Below are positions 44,329 through 51,146 of a stretch of DNA of 51,146 nt, in pieces. The notes below the pieces were generated by a model. It had not been told where the DNA came from. It searched no databases and saw only the letters and a program-made list of their open reading frames with translations. The stretch is from positions 1 to 51,146 of the forward strand of contig JAKORH010000256.1 in the NCBI GenBank assembly GCA_029777935.1, read 5' to 3'. The DNA comes from Pseudomonadota bacterium. Its GTDB lineage: Bacteria > Pseudomonadota > Gammaproteobacteria > Burkholderiales > Burkholderiaceae. Position numbers and translations under genes: made by a program. How positions within the stretch are numbered: the stretch's first letter is position 1; each line of letters starts with the position of its first letter.

Positions 44329-44949
44329 TCAATACAGCGCCGCGCGGCGCATCAGGTCGAGCACCCGCGGCACGTACGCGCGCGTCTCCGCGTACGGCGG
44401 CACGCGGTTGCCCGCGCGCGCGACCGCGCCTTCGCCGGCGTTGTACGCGGCGAGCGTCAACTCGAGATCGCCGTCGAAGCGGTCGAGCAGCCACTTCAGG
44501 TACGCGGCGCCGCCGCTGACGTTCTGCTGCGGATCGAACGCGTCGACGACGCCGAAGCGGCGCGCGGTGGCCGGCATAAGCTGCATCAGTCCGACCGCGC
44601 CCTCGCGCGACACCGCGCGCGCGTCGTAGCCCGATTCGGCCGCGATCACCGCGTGCAGCAATCGCGGCGGCAGCGACGTCGTCTCGGCGACGCTTCTCAC
44701 CAGGGGGTCGATCCGCGCGGCGGCGCCGGCCCGCTCCGCGCGCGGCGGCACAGCGGGCGCGCCGATCGCCGCGGCCGGCGCGGCGCCGGGGGCAGGAACG
44801 ATCAGCTCGGGTGTCGCGGCGCTCGGGAAGTTCGACAGGATCGGCGTGGCGTTGGCGTCGGTGCCGGCGTAGATCTGCGCGCCCGCACCCTGCGCCGCGC
44901 ACAGCAGCGCGAGCGCGGCGACGCGCGCGAGTCGACGGGCGACAGACAC
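44329..44949 (-). CDS. Lytic transglycosylase (SLT domain)
   Basis: 206 residues with signal peptide 1-24 (QGAGA). The SLT domain runs from about 80: LLHAVIAAESGYD with catalytic E105, then GAVGLMQLMPATARRFG, AAYLKWLLDRFDGDLELTLAAYNAGEGAV and YVPRVL. All soluble transglycosylase blocks are present. Such enzymes open peptidoglycan for large envelope complexes, which fits a T2SS or outer-membrane conduit beside it. It is convergent with regulator C (16 bases between). Site g (45009-45024) lies 60 bases upstream of its start. Confidence 0.92.
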   Translation of the reverse strand: MSVARRLARVAALALLCAAQGAGAQIYAGTDANATPILSNFPSAATPELIVPAPGAAPAAAIGAPAVPPRAERAGAAARIDPLVRSVAETTSLPPRLLHAVIAAESGYDARAVSREGAVGLMQLMPATARRFGVVDAFDPQQNVSGGAAYLKWLLDRFDGDLELTLAAYNAGEGAVARAGNRVPPYAETRAYVPRVLDLMRRAALY

Positions 44950-45008
44950 GATGCGGCGGCTGAACGTTGATCCGGCCGTCTTGTAGCAGCCGGGTGCGCC
45001 GGGCGGAA

Positions 45009-45024
45009 GTAGGAAGCTTCCCCG
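45009..45024. promoter_or_regulatory. Palindromic operator candidate (site g, weaker)
   Basis: On the minus strand CGGGGAAGCTTCCTAC; the core GGAAGCTTCC is a perfect palindrome. It differs from the shared pattern at one position of the right arm. It lies before the transglycosylase start. Confidence 0.35.
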
Positions 45025-45049
45025 TTTGCGGCCGCGGCGCGCAGCCGCG

Positions 45050-46351
45050 CTACACGGTGCCGCGCTTGGTCTCGAACGCGATGCCGATCCGCTGCAGCAG
45101 CGGGATGGGCAGGTCGCCGCCGGCGCACACGATCACCGCGTCGTTGCGATAGCGCTTTTCCTCGCCCTCGCACTCGAGCACGACGTGCTCCGGCAGGATG
45201 GCCTTGACGTTCGACGACATCAGTACGCGGATGCGGCGCGCGGCCTGCTGCTGTTGCAGCCGTTCGCGGTTCTTCGCCTTGACGCGCGAGAACGCCTCGC
45301 CGCGATACGACAGCGTGACGTCGGTGCCGCGCTCATCGGCCAGCGCCAGCGCCGCCTCCAGCGCACTGTCGCCGCCGCCGACGACCAGCACCGCCTTGCC
45401 GCGGTACTGCTCGGGATCGGCCAGCCGGTACATCACCTTCGCGCTTTCCTCGCCCGGCACGCCGAGCTTGCGCGGCGTGCCGCGCCGCCCGATCGCCAGC
45501 AGCACCGAGCGAGACGGGTATTCGCCCTTGTTGGTGCGCACGACGAAGCCGTCGTCGCCGCGCCGCTCGATGGTGTCCATGCGCTCGCCGAACCGGATTT
45601 CGATGCCGGCGCGCTGCACCGCCCCGTGCCAGAACTCGAGCAGCTTCTCCTTGCTGATCTCCCCCACCTTGAACTGGCCGATGATCGCCAGCTTCACCGG
45701 GGCGGTCATCGCAACCTTGTTGCGCGGATAGTGGAAGATCGTTCCGCCGAGCGAGTCCTCCTGCTCGAGAAGCTGGTAGCGCAAGCCGTGCTCCTTGGCT
45801 GCGAGCGCCGCCGACAGGCCCGCCGGGCCCGCGCCGATGATGACCACATCCAGGCTGCCGCCGTTGCCGCTGCGCGCGCGGATCGAGTCGATCGCCTGTT
45901 TGCCCTGCTCGGCGGCCTTGCGGATCAACCCCATGCCGCCGAGTTCGCCGGCGATGAAGATGCCGGGCACGTTGCTCTCGAAGTTCGGCTTCACCTGCGG
46001 AATGTCGATGCCGCGGCGTTCGGTGCCGAGCACGAGCGTGATCGCGTCGAGCGGGCAGGCGGCCGCGCACGCGCCGTGGCCAATGCAGGCGGAAGGGTTC
46101 ACCAGCGCGGCCTTGCCGTTCACGAAACCGAGCGCGTGCTCAGGGCAGGCGCTGATGCACGACTTCGAGCCGACGCAGCGCACAGGATCGACGACCGGAT
46201 GCAGCGACGGCGGCTCGGTCAGTCCGGACTCGATCGACTCCTGGAGCTTCTGTGCAGCGGCGCGCTCGAGCCGCCGGCGGCGAAACAGGTAAAAACCGAC
46301 CACAAGCGCGATCAGCGCGGCGTAGACGAGCAGGGACATCGAAGGGTTCAT
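45050..46351 (-). CDS. Ferredoxin-domain FAD/NAD(P)-binding oxidoreductase
   Basis: 433 residues from MNPSMSLLVY; a second ATG at 46339 is possible. One N-terminal membrane helix (about 5-22), then a ferredoxin part with two motifs C59-x5-C65-x3-C69-P and C89-x5-C95-x3-C99-P. In each, the second Cys of the usual CxxCxxC is replaced (Ser or His). The thioredoxin-reductase-like part follows: VVIIGAGPAGLS (about 169-180), VVGGGDSALEAAL, and VIVCAGGDLP near the end. It is membrane-anchored and could pass electrons from NAD(P)H or a ferredoxin towards the quinone/cytochrome chain. It is divergent from the b-type cytochrome gene with a shared promoter gap that contains site f. Confidence 0.85.
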   Translation of the reverse strand: MNPSMSLLVYAALIALVVGFYLFRRRRLERAAAQKLQESIESGLTEPPSLHPVVDPVRCVGSKSCISACPEHALGFVNGKAALVNPSACIGHGACAAACPLDAITLVLGTERRGIDIPQVKPNFESNVPGIFIAGELGGMGLIRKAAEQGKQAIDSIRARSGNGGSLDVVIIGAGPAGLSAALAAKEHGLRYQLLEQEDSLGGTIFHYPRNKVAMTAPVKLAIIGQFKVGEISKEKLLEFWHGAVQRAGIEIRFGERMDTIERRGDDGFVVRTNKGEYPSRSVLLAIGRRGTPRKLGVPGEESAKVMYRLADPEQYRGKAVLVVGGGDSALEAALALADERGTDVTLSYRGEAFSRVKAKNRERLQQQQAARRIRVLMSSNVKAILPEHVVLECEGEEKRYRNDAVIVCAGGDLPIPLLQRIGIAFETKRGTV

Positions 46352-46425
46352 CTGGGATGGCTGCGAAGATACCTCGTGTTGGTGAGGCCGGCTTTTCACT
46401 TCCAGCCCAAATAGGGGCGATTCGA

Positions 46426-46440
46426 TGGGGACGTTTCCCA
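46426..46440. promoter_or_regulatory. Palindromic operator candidate (site f)
   Basis: TGGGGACGTTTCCCA lies in the 262-base gap between the oxidoreductase (start 46351) and the b-type cytochrome (start 46614). It has TGGG-N7-CCCA. The rest of the gap shows no gene or clear promoter. Confidence 0.5.
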
Positions 46441-46613
46441 CCAATCAGATAGACCCTTTGCTCGATGCCGCGTGTCGCGTCCCGTGGCTATCCTCCGCTT
46501 GTTGGACCGCGCGGCAGACTACGATCGTATTGCACGCGGACAACCTTGGCGCCGCGCCTTTGGGTGCGGCGTTTCGACGATTGGCTTTTCGCTGGGACAA
46601 GAAAGATCGAGGC

Positions 46614-47534
46614 ATGAAGGTGGTAGCACAGGAAGGGATCGCCGTCGGCGGCGCACCGGCTCGCGCGAGCAGAACTGTGGCCGCGTCGCCGAAAGCGCGC
46701 GCGCGATTCGGCGATGGTCCGATCTATGTCGTGCTCGCGCTGCTCGTGGCGGGCGCCTGGGAGTTGAGTCGCCTCGGTCATCTGCGTCCGACTTCCAGCC
46801 TCGGTTACTGGCTCGGCGTGGCGGGCGGCTCGATGATGCTGGCGCTGTTCCTGTATCCGCTGCGCAAGCACGTGCGCTTCCTGCGCGTGCTGGGGCCCGC
46901 CAAGTACTGGTTCGTGTTCCACATGGTGTGCGGCATCGGCGGACCGCTCGTGATCCTGGTGCACTGTGCATTTCGGTTCGGGTCGATGAATGCCGCGGTG
47001 GCGCTGCTGTCGATGCTGGTGGTCTCGTCCAGCGGCGTGGTCGGCCGTTTCCTTTACGCGCACATCCATCGCGGGCTGCTGGGCGAGAAGACCACGCTGC
47101 GAGAACTGCAGGCCGCCGCGGGGTTGCAGCACGACGCGGTGAAGTCGCGCTTTCACTTCGCGCCTTCGGTCGAACAGCGCCTGTTCGCGTTCGAGGCCAG
47201 GGCGCTGCAGAGCGCGCCCGGCTGGCGCGGCGATCTGAAGCACGTGGTCGCTCTGCCGTACCAGCAGTGGCGGACCTATCGCAAGTGCGCGCGCGAGCTC
47301 GACGCCGTCGTCGCCCGGCTCGGGCTCGAGCGAAGCTGGCACCGCGGCGACATGAACGACCGCCGGCGCCGCGCGCGCAAGATGTTGCACGCCTATCTGA
47401 CCAGCGTCGTGCGCGTGGCGCAGTTCAGCGTCTACGACCGCCTGTTCTCGCTCTGGCACGTGCTGCACATTCCGTTCGTCTTCATCATGGTCGTGACCGC
47501 AGTCGTCCATGTCGTCGCCGTGCACGCCTATTGA
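46614..47534 (+). CDS. Membrane b-type cytochrome-like protein
   Basis: 306 residues from the ATG with a GAGG nearby (AGATCGAGGC). About five membrane helices: 36-53, 63-83, 98-118, 126-147 and 280-303. Candidate heme His pairs: H103 and H117 in WFVFHMVCGIGGPLVILVH, H150/H152 in YAHIHRG, and the C-terminal WHVLHIPFVF...VVHVVAVH. A charged cytoplasmic loop of ~120 residues separates helices 4 and 5. Together with the adjacent ferredoxin oxidoreductase and multiheme cytochromes it forms an inner-membrane quinol/cytochrome module. I do not recognise a named family; the layout resembles the ferric-reductase/cytochrome b561 type. The stop overlaps a TTG of the next gene. Confidence 0.75.
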   Translation: MKVVAQEGIAVGGAPARASRTVAASPKARARFGDGPIYVVLALLVAGAWELSRLGHLRPTSSLGYWLGVAGGSMMLALFLYPLRKHVRFLRVLGPAKYWFVFHMVCGIGGPLVILVHCAFRFGSMNAAVALLSMLVVSSSGVVGRFLYAHIHRGLLGEKTTLRELQAAAGLQHDAVKSRFHFAPSVEQRLFAFEARALQSAPGWRGDLKHVVALPYQQWRTYRKCARELDAVVARLGLERSWHRGDMNDRRRRARKMLHAYLTSVVRVAQFSVYDRLFSLWHVLHIPFVFIMVVTAVVHVVAVHAY

Positions 47535-47542
47535 GCCGCAGC

Positions 47543-49444
47543 GTGGCTGCCGAGACTCTGCGACTGCCGCGGCGGCAGTGGGTGATCGGGGCGCGATGGC
47601 TGGCCCTGCTCGCGCTCGCATTCGCGGCCGGGTCGGCCGGCGCGCAGTCGCTCGAATCCGCGCTCAGTCCCGGCCCGCTGATCGAAGGTCATGCGAAGGT
47701 CGAGGGGCAATGCGAGAAGTGCCACGTCCGCTTCGATCGCGCCGCGCAGGACCGGCTGTGCATGGACTGCCACAAGGAGGTCGGGCAGGACGTGCGCCAG
47801 CACACCGGATTCCACGGCCGCCAGAAGCCGCAGGCATGCCGCGCCTGCCACACCGAGCACAAGGGTCGTGACGTGCGGATCGCCCAGTTCGACCGCAAGA
47901 CGTTCGACCACGCGCAGACCGATTTCGCGCTGCGCGGCGGACACGCGCGCGTCGAATGCGACAAGTGCCACGAAAGCGGCAAGAAGTTCCGCGCCGCGCC
48001 GCAGGAGTGCGTGGCCTGCCATCGCAAGGACGACAAGCACAAGGGCTCGCTCGGCCCCAAATGCGCCGACTGCCACACCGAGACCGGCTGGAAGCAGACT
48101 CGTTTCGATCACACCAAGACGCGCTTCGCGCTCACCGGCAAGCACATCGACGCCAGGTGCGAGTCCTGCCACAAGGCCGAGAACTTCAAGGACACGCCGA
48201 TGGCATGCGTCGCCTGCCATCGCAAGGACGACAAGCAGCACAAGGGCCGCTTCGGCGAGAAGTGCGAGACCTGCCACGGCACGCAGGACTGGAAGAAGAC
48301 GACCTTCAATCACGACACGGATACGAAGTACGCGCTGGCCGGCAAGCACCGCGCGGCGCGCTGCGAGAGCTGCCACACCGGCCCGCTGTACCAGGACCAC
48401 CTGTCGACCGCGTGCAACGACTGCCATGCGAAGGACGACAAGCACAAGGGCACGCTCGGCACCAACTGCGCGGCCTGCCACAACGAGCGCGGGTGGAAGG
48501 AGAAGGGCCGCTTCGATCACGGCAAGACGAAGTTCCCGCTGCTGGGCAAGCACCTGGACACCGAGTGCAAGAGCTGCCACCTGAGCACGCTGTTCAAGGA
48601 GGCGCCGACGCAGTGCATCGGCTGCCATCGCAAGGATGACAAGCACGAGCGCACGCTGGGCGAGGCGTGCGGCGACTGCCACACCGAGCGCGACTGGAAG
48701 ACGACGCGCTTCGATCATGCGCGCACCAGGTTTCCGCTGCACGGCGCGCACGGGGCGGCCAGGGTGAAATGCGCCGACTGCCATCGCGACGCCAGGAGCT
48801 TCCGCAATACCGCGACCGATTGCTTCGCGTGCCACCGCAAGGACGACAAGCACGAGGGCCAGCAGGGCAAGGACTGCGCGCAGTGCCACGTCGACAGCGA
48901 ATGGAAGTCGGTGGCGAAGTTCGATCACGGCCTGACGCGCTTCCCGCTGCTGGGCAAGCACGCGCCGCTGGATTGCGCCAAGTGCCACGTCGGCAAGCGC
49001 TTCAAGGACGCGCAGCGGCAGTGCAGCGCCTGCCACCTGAAGGACGATCACCACAAGAAGACGCTCGGCACCGCCTGCGAGCAGTGCCACAACGTGCGCT
49101 CGTGGAAAGCCTGGACGTTCGATCACGACCGGCAGACGAAATTCGCGCTCGACGGCAAGCACAAGGGCGCGGCCTGCTCGGCCTGCCACAGCAGGCCGGC
49201 CGAAGGCCGCGTGACGGCATCGAGCGCGTGCTACGCGTGCCATGCGAAGGACGACGTGCACGAGTCGAGCTTCGGCCGGCAGTGCGAGCAGTGCCATGTG
49301 ACCGAATCGTTCCGCAAGATCCGCTCGCGAGTCGGCCGTCCGGCGGGCAATTCGGATCTGCGGTGGCCTCTGATTCCCGCGGCACGCGGCGTGGCGCTGG
49401 CGGCGCGCGGCTTCGTGCATCCCGCGCCGGAAGCGATCCAATGA
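47543..49444 (+). CDS. 24-heme c-type cytochrome
   Basis: 633 residues from GTG at 47543; a TTG at 47531 is possible. Signal segment about 10-32 (LALLALAFAAGSAGAQ). I count 24 CxxCH motifs, beginning CEKCH, CMDCH, CRACH and ending CYACH, CEQCH. Repeats with CxACHRKDDKHKG, GxxCxxCH and FDHxxTxFxLxGKH occur about every 55-60 residues, i.e. three hemes per repeat, which suggests growth by tandem duplication. Additional His (FDH, GKH) supply axial ligands, so most hemes are probably bis-His and of low potential. A long heme wire across periplasm or surface is the likely role. It follows the b-type cytochrome by nine bases. Confidence 0.93.
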   Translation: MAAETLRLPRRQWVIGARWLALLALAFAAGSAGAQSLESALSPGPLIEGHAKVEGQCEKCHVRFDRAAQDRLCMDCHKEVGQDVRQHTGFHGRQKPQACRACHTEHKGRDVRIAQFDRKTFDHAQTDFALRGGHARVECDKCHESGKKFRAAPQECVACHRKDDKHKGSLGPKCADCHTETGWKQTRFDHTKTRFALTGKHIDARCESCHKAENFKDTPMACVACHRKDDKQHKGRFGEKCETCHGTQDWKKTTFNHDTDTKYALAGKHRAARCESCHTGPLYQDHLSTACNDCHAKDDKHKGTLGTNCAACHNERGWKEKGRFDHGKTKFPLLGKHLDTECKSCHLSTLFKEAPTQCIGCHRKDDKHERTLGEACGDCHTERDWKTTRFDHARTRFPLHGAHGAARVKCADCHRDARSFRNTATDCFACHRKDDKHEGQQGKDCAQCHVDSEWKSVAKFDHGLTRFPLLGKHAPLDCAKCHVGKRFKDAQRQCSACHLKDDHHKKTLGTACEQCHNVRSWKAWTFDHDRQTKFALDGKHKGAACSACHSRPAEGRVTASSACYACHAKDDVHESSFGRQCEQCHVTESFRKIRSRVGRPAGNSDLRWPLIPAARGVALAARGFVHPAPEAIQ

Positions 49445-51146
49445 TGCAGCGACTGGTTCGTGGGTTGTCGTGGCGCGCGGTCGCGCTGATCGCGCTGTTC
49501 GGTGCGCTGCTGACGGCTTTCAGCGGAACGGCGTTGGCGCAACGCACGCAGTTCGACCACCTGACGACCGGTTTCCCGCTCACCGGCGCCCACGAGCAGG
49601 TCCGGTGCGAGACATGTCACATCAAGGGCATCTTCAAGGGCACGCCGAACGCCTGCGGCGACTGCCACGTGGCGAACAACCCGCGCGGCGCGCTGTCGAT
49701 GCCGTTCAATCACGTGCAGACGGCACAGAAGTGCGACGCGTGCCACTCGACGCAGACCTTCGGCGGCGCGCGCTTCGATCACGTCGGCGTGGCGCCAGGG
49801 ACCTGCGCGACCTGCCACGACGGCACGCGCGCGCCGGGCAAGCCGGCCGGCCACGTCCCGACAACGGCATCGTGTGATCAATGCCACGGCACCAGCGGCT
49901 TCCTGCCGGTGAAGTGGTTCGATCACCAGGCGGCGAACCTCGGCTCGTGGAGCTGTTCGAGCTGCCACGACGGCAAGATCGCGCAGGGGATGCCGGCCAA
50001 TCACATCCCGACGCTGCCGTCGTCGAAGTGCGAGACCTGCCACCAGTCCGCGATCGCCAGCGGCTACAAGTCGTTCTCCGGCGGGCAGATGGATCACACC
50101 GGCTACACCGGCAACTGCGCGCAGTGCCACGCGGCCGCGGTGGCCTCGACGTTCTACGGCGTTCGCATCGTCTCGAACGCGGGCAGCGTGCCGCCGCATG
50201 TTCCGTCGACCGACAAGTGCGAGAGCTGCCACGCCAACGTGCCGGCGACGCTGATTCCGGCCTCGGGCGCGGCCAGCGTCGGCGCGACCACGTTCGCCGG
50301 CGGCCGCATGAGCCACGCGGGGATCATCAGCGGCTGCGCCACGTGCCACGGACCGAACATCGGCCCGGGCAGCTTCATCGGCGTGACGCCGAAGACGAAC
50401 GCGGGACTCGTCCCGCCGCACATTCCGACCACCGCGCCGTGCGAAACCTGCCACGCCAACGCGATTCCGTCGATGTCGATCCCAGCGAGCGGCGCGGCCT
50501 CGATGGGCGGCACGACGTTCGCCAACGCGCAGATGAGCCACAGCGGCATCACGAGTGGCTGCGACGCCTGCCACGGGCCGAACATCACCGGCGCATCGTT
50601 CTACGGCATCGGCAGCATCGTGGTGATGCCGCCGACCTCGCCCATGGGGCCGGGTTCGCACATTCCGAGTTCGACCAAGTGCGAGAGCTGCCACCTCGGG
50701 TCGACACCCACCGGGCTGATCACGGCGTCGGCGGCGAAGATGCCGCCCGGCAGCGGCTTCGCTACCCCCGAGCCCAGCAGCGCCCAGATCCACGCCGGCA
50801 TGACGAACGGGTGCTCGACCTGCCACGAGACGAACTCGACGTGGATGGGGATGAGCGCGTACCCCATCCTGCCGCGCGTCCTGACCAGCGGCGCCCAATA
50901 CACCGGGTTCCACACTCGACCGACCGCCGGAGGCGGAACCTTTGCAGTGGCCGATGCGGCGCATCCGGCCACGGGGGACTGCTCGCAGTGTCACACGGGC
51001 ACGGACTTCTTCAGCGGGCAGGTCAAGCCGGCCAACCACATTCCCACGGCGGCCAGCGCGCAGTGCAATGCGTGCCACACCAGCAGCGACTTCTCGGTGA
51101 TGCCCACGATTGCCAACATCCATGCCAATGCGCCCAGCACCACCAA
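49441..51146 (+). CDS. Multiheme c-type cytochrome (3' end cut off)
   Basis: It starts ATGATG overlapping the stop of the 24-heme gene and runs open to the window end (568 codons). Signal peptide about 1-34 (AFSGTALAQ). I count 16 CxxCH motifs (CETCH, CGDCH, CDACH and on to CNACH). Some repeats are spaced widely, with Gly/Ser/Pro-rich linkers (IPASGAASVGATTFAGGRMSHAG and the like) and HIPTxxxCExCH repeats. The type differs from the neighbour: it has longer linkers and resembles surface or outer-membrane multiheme cytochromes. Together the two would give at least 40 hemes. The C-terminal half and further genes of the conduit lie outside. Confidence 0.92.
   Translation, partial: MMQRLVRGLSWRAVALIALFGALLTAFSGTALAQRTQFDHLTTGFPLTGAHEQVRCETCHIKGIFKGTPNACGDCHVANNPRGALSMPFNHVQTAQKCDACHSTQTFGGARFDHVGVAPGTCATCHDGTRAPGKPAGHVPTTASCDQCHGTSGFLPVKWFDHQAANLGSWSCSSCHDGKIAQGMPANHIPTLPSSKCETCHQSAIASGYKSFSGGQMDHTGYTGNCAQCHAAAVASTFYGVRIVSNAGSVPPHVPSTDKCESCHANVPATLIPASGAASVGATTFAGGRMSHAGIISGCATCHGPNIGPGSFIGVTPKTNAGLVPPHIPTTAPCETCHANAIPSMSIPASGAASMGGTTFANAQMSHSGITSGCDACHGPNITGASFYGIGSIVVMPPTSPMGPGSHIPSSTKCESCHLGSTPTGLITASAAKMPPGSGFATPEPSSAQIHAGMTNGCSTCHETNSTWMGMSAYPILPRVLTSGAQYTGFHTRPTAGGGTFAVADAAHPATGDCSQCHTGTDFFSGQVKPANHIPTAASAQCNACHTSSDFSVMPTIANIHANAPSTT

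Noticed and set aside
1..51146. CRISPR arrays, tRNA or rRNA genes, insertion sequences
   Set aside because: No regular spacer-repeat array, cloverleaf, rRNA core or transposase motif was seen in either strand.

Overview
The window is high-GC DNA with the look of a betaproteobacterium (Burkholderiales/Rhodocyclales type). This rests on base composition, many ATGA/GTGA start-stop overlaps, LuxR-type regulators, PilM/N/O-like secretion genes and Burkholderiales-style exported proteins. I saw no rRNA, tRNA, CRISPR array, transposase or phage gene.

Region 1 (1-5600) is ordinary metabolism: the 3' end of an OtnC-like class II aldolase, a Pro-rich exported protein, an acyl-CoA ligase, a bacteriohemerythrin, a three-gene unit (small conserved protein, 40-codon ORF, GNAT acetyltransferase) and a Rieske oxygenase. 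Two copies of a ~100 bp inverted-repeat element sit in two convergent gene junctions.

Region 2 (5600-30800) is a sensory and exported-redox block, mostly on the minus strand. Read 5' to 3' on that strand: a SCO1-type copper chaperone; a multicopper oxidase (MCO) interrupted by one in-frame TAG; a second cupredoxin protein carrying the C-terminal MCO copper motifs; a 3386-residue secreted protein with cupredoxin-like, Ig-like, SdrD-like, IPT and beta-helix parts; an LTxxQ/Spy-like protein; small exported proteins; two paralogous LolA-fold proteins; and a cytochrome c/periplasmic-binding-protein fusion. A second unit follows: outer-membrane barrel, small binding protein, membrane histidine kinase and receiver protein. 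A soluble kinase converges on a LuxR-type regulator.

Region 3 (30800-44300, plus strand) holds a LuxR-type regulator, a QseB/QseC-like two-component pair, and an atypical type II secretion system (pseudopilin, GspF, GspE, PilM/PilN/PilO/GspC-like proteins, lipoprotein secretin with a C-terminal cohesin-like domain, three more pseudopilins), ending in another LuxR-type regulator closely similar to the one at 5703. A perfect PmrA/QseB-type box (CTTAAG-N5-CTTAAG) lies in front of the secretion operon.

Region 4 (44300-51146) holds a lytic transglycosylase, a ferredoxin-FAD oxidoreductase, a membrane b-type cytochrome, a 24-heme c-type cytochrome and the start of another multiheme cytochrome (16 hemes before the window ends).

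Taken together this looks like an extracellular electron-transfer or metal-redox island. The b-type and multiheme cytochromes would link the inner membrane to the periplasm and surface. The atypical T2SS would export MCO/cupredoxin proteins, as is known for OmpB/OxpG of Geobacter. The regulators would share palindromic operators (TGGG-N7/8-CCCA) found ahead of most units. The parts are read from sequence; the joint function is inference.
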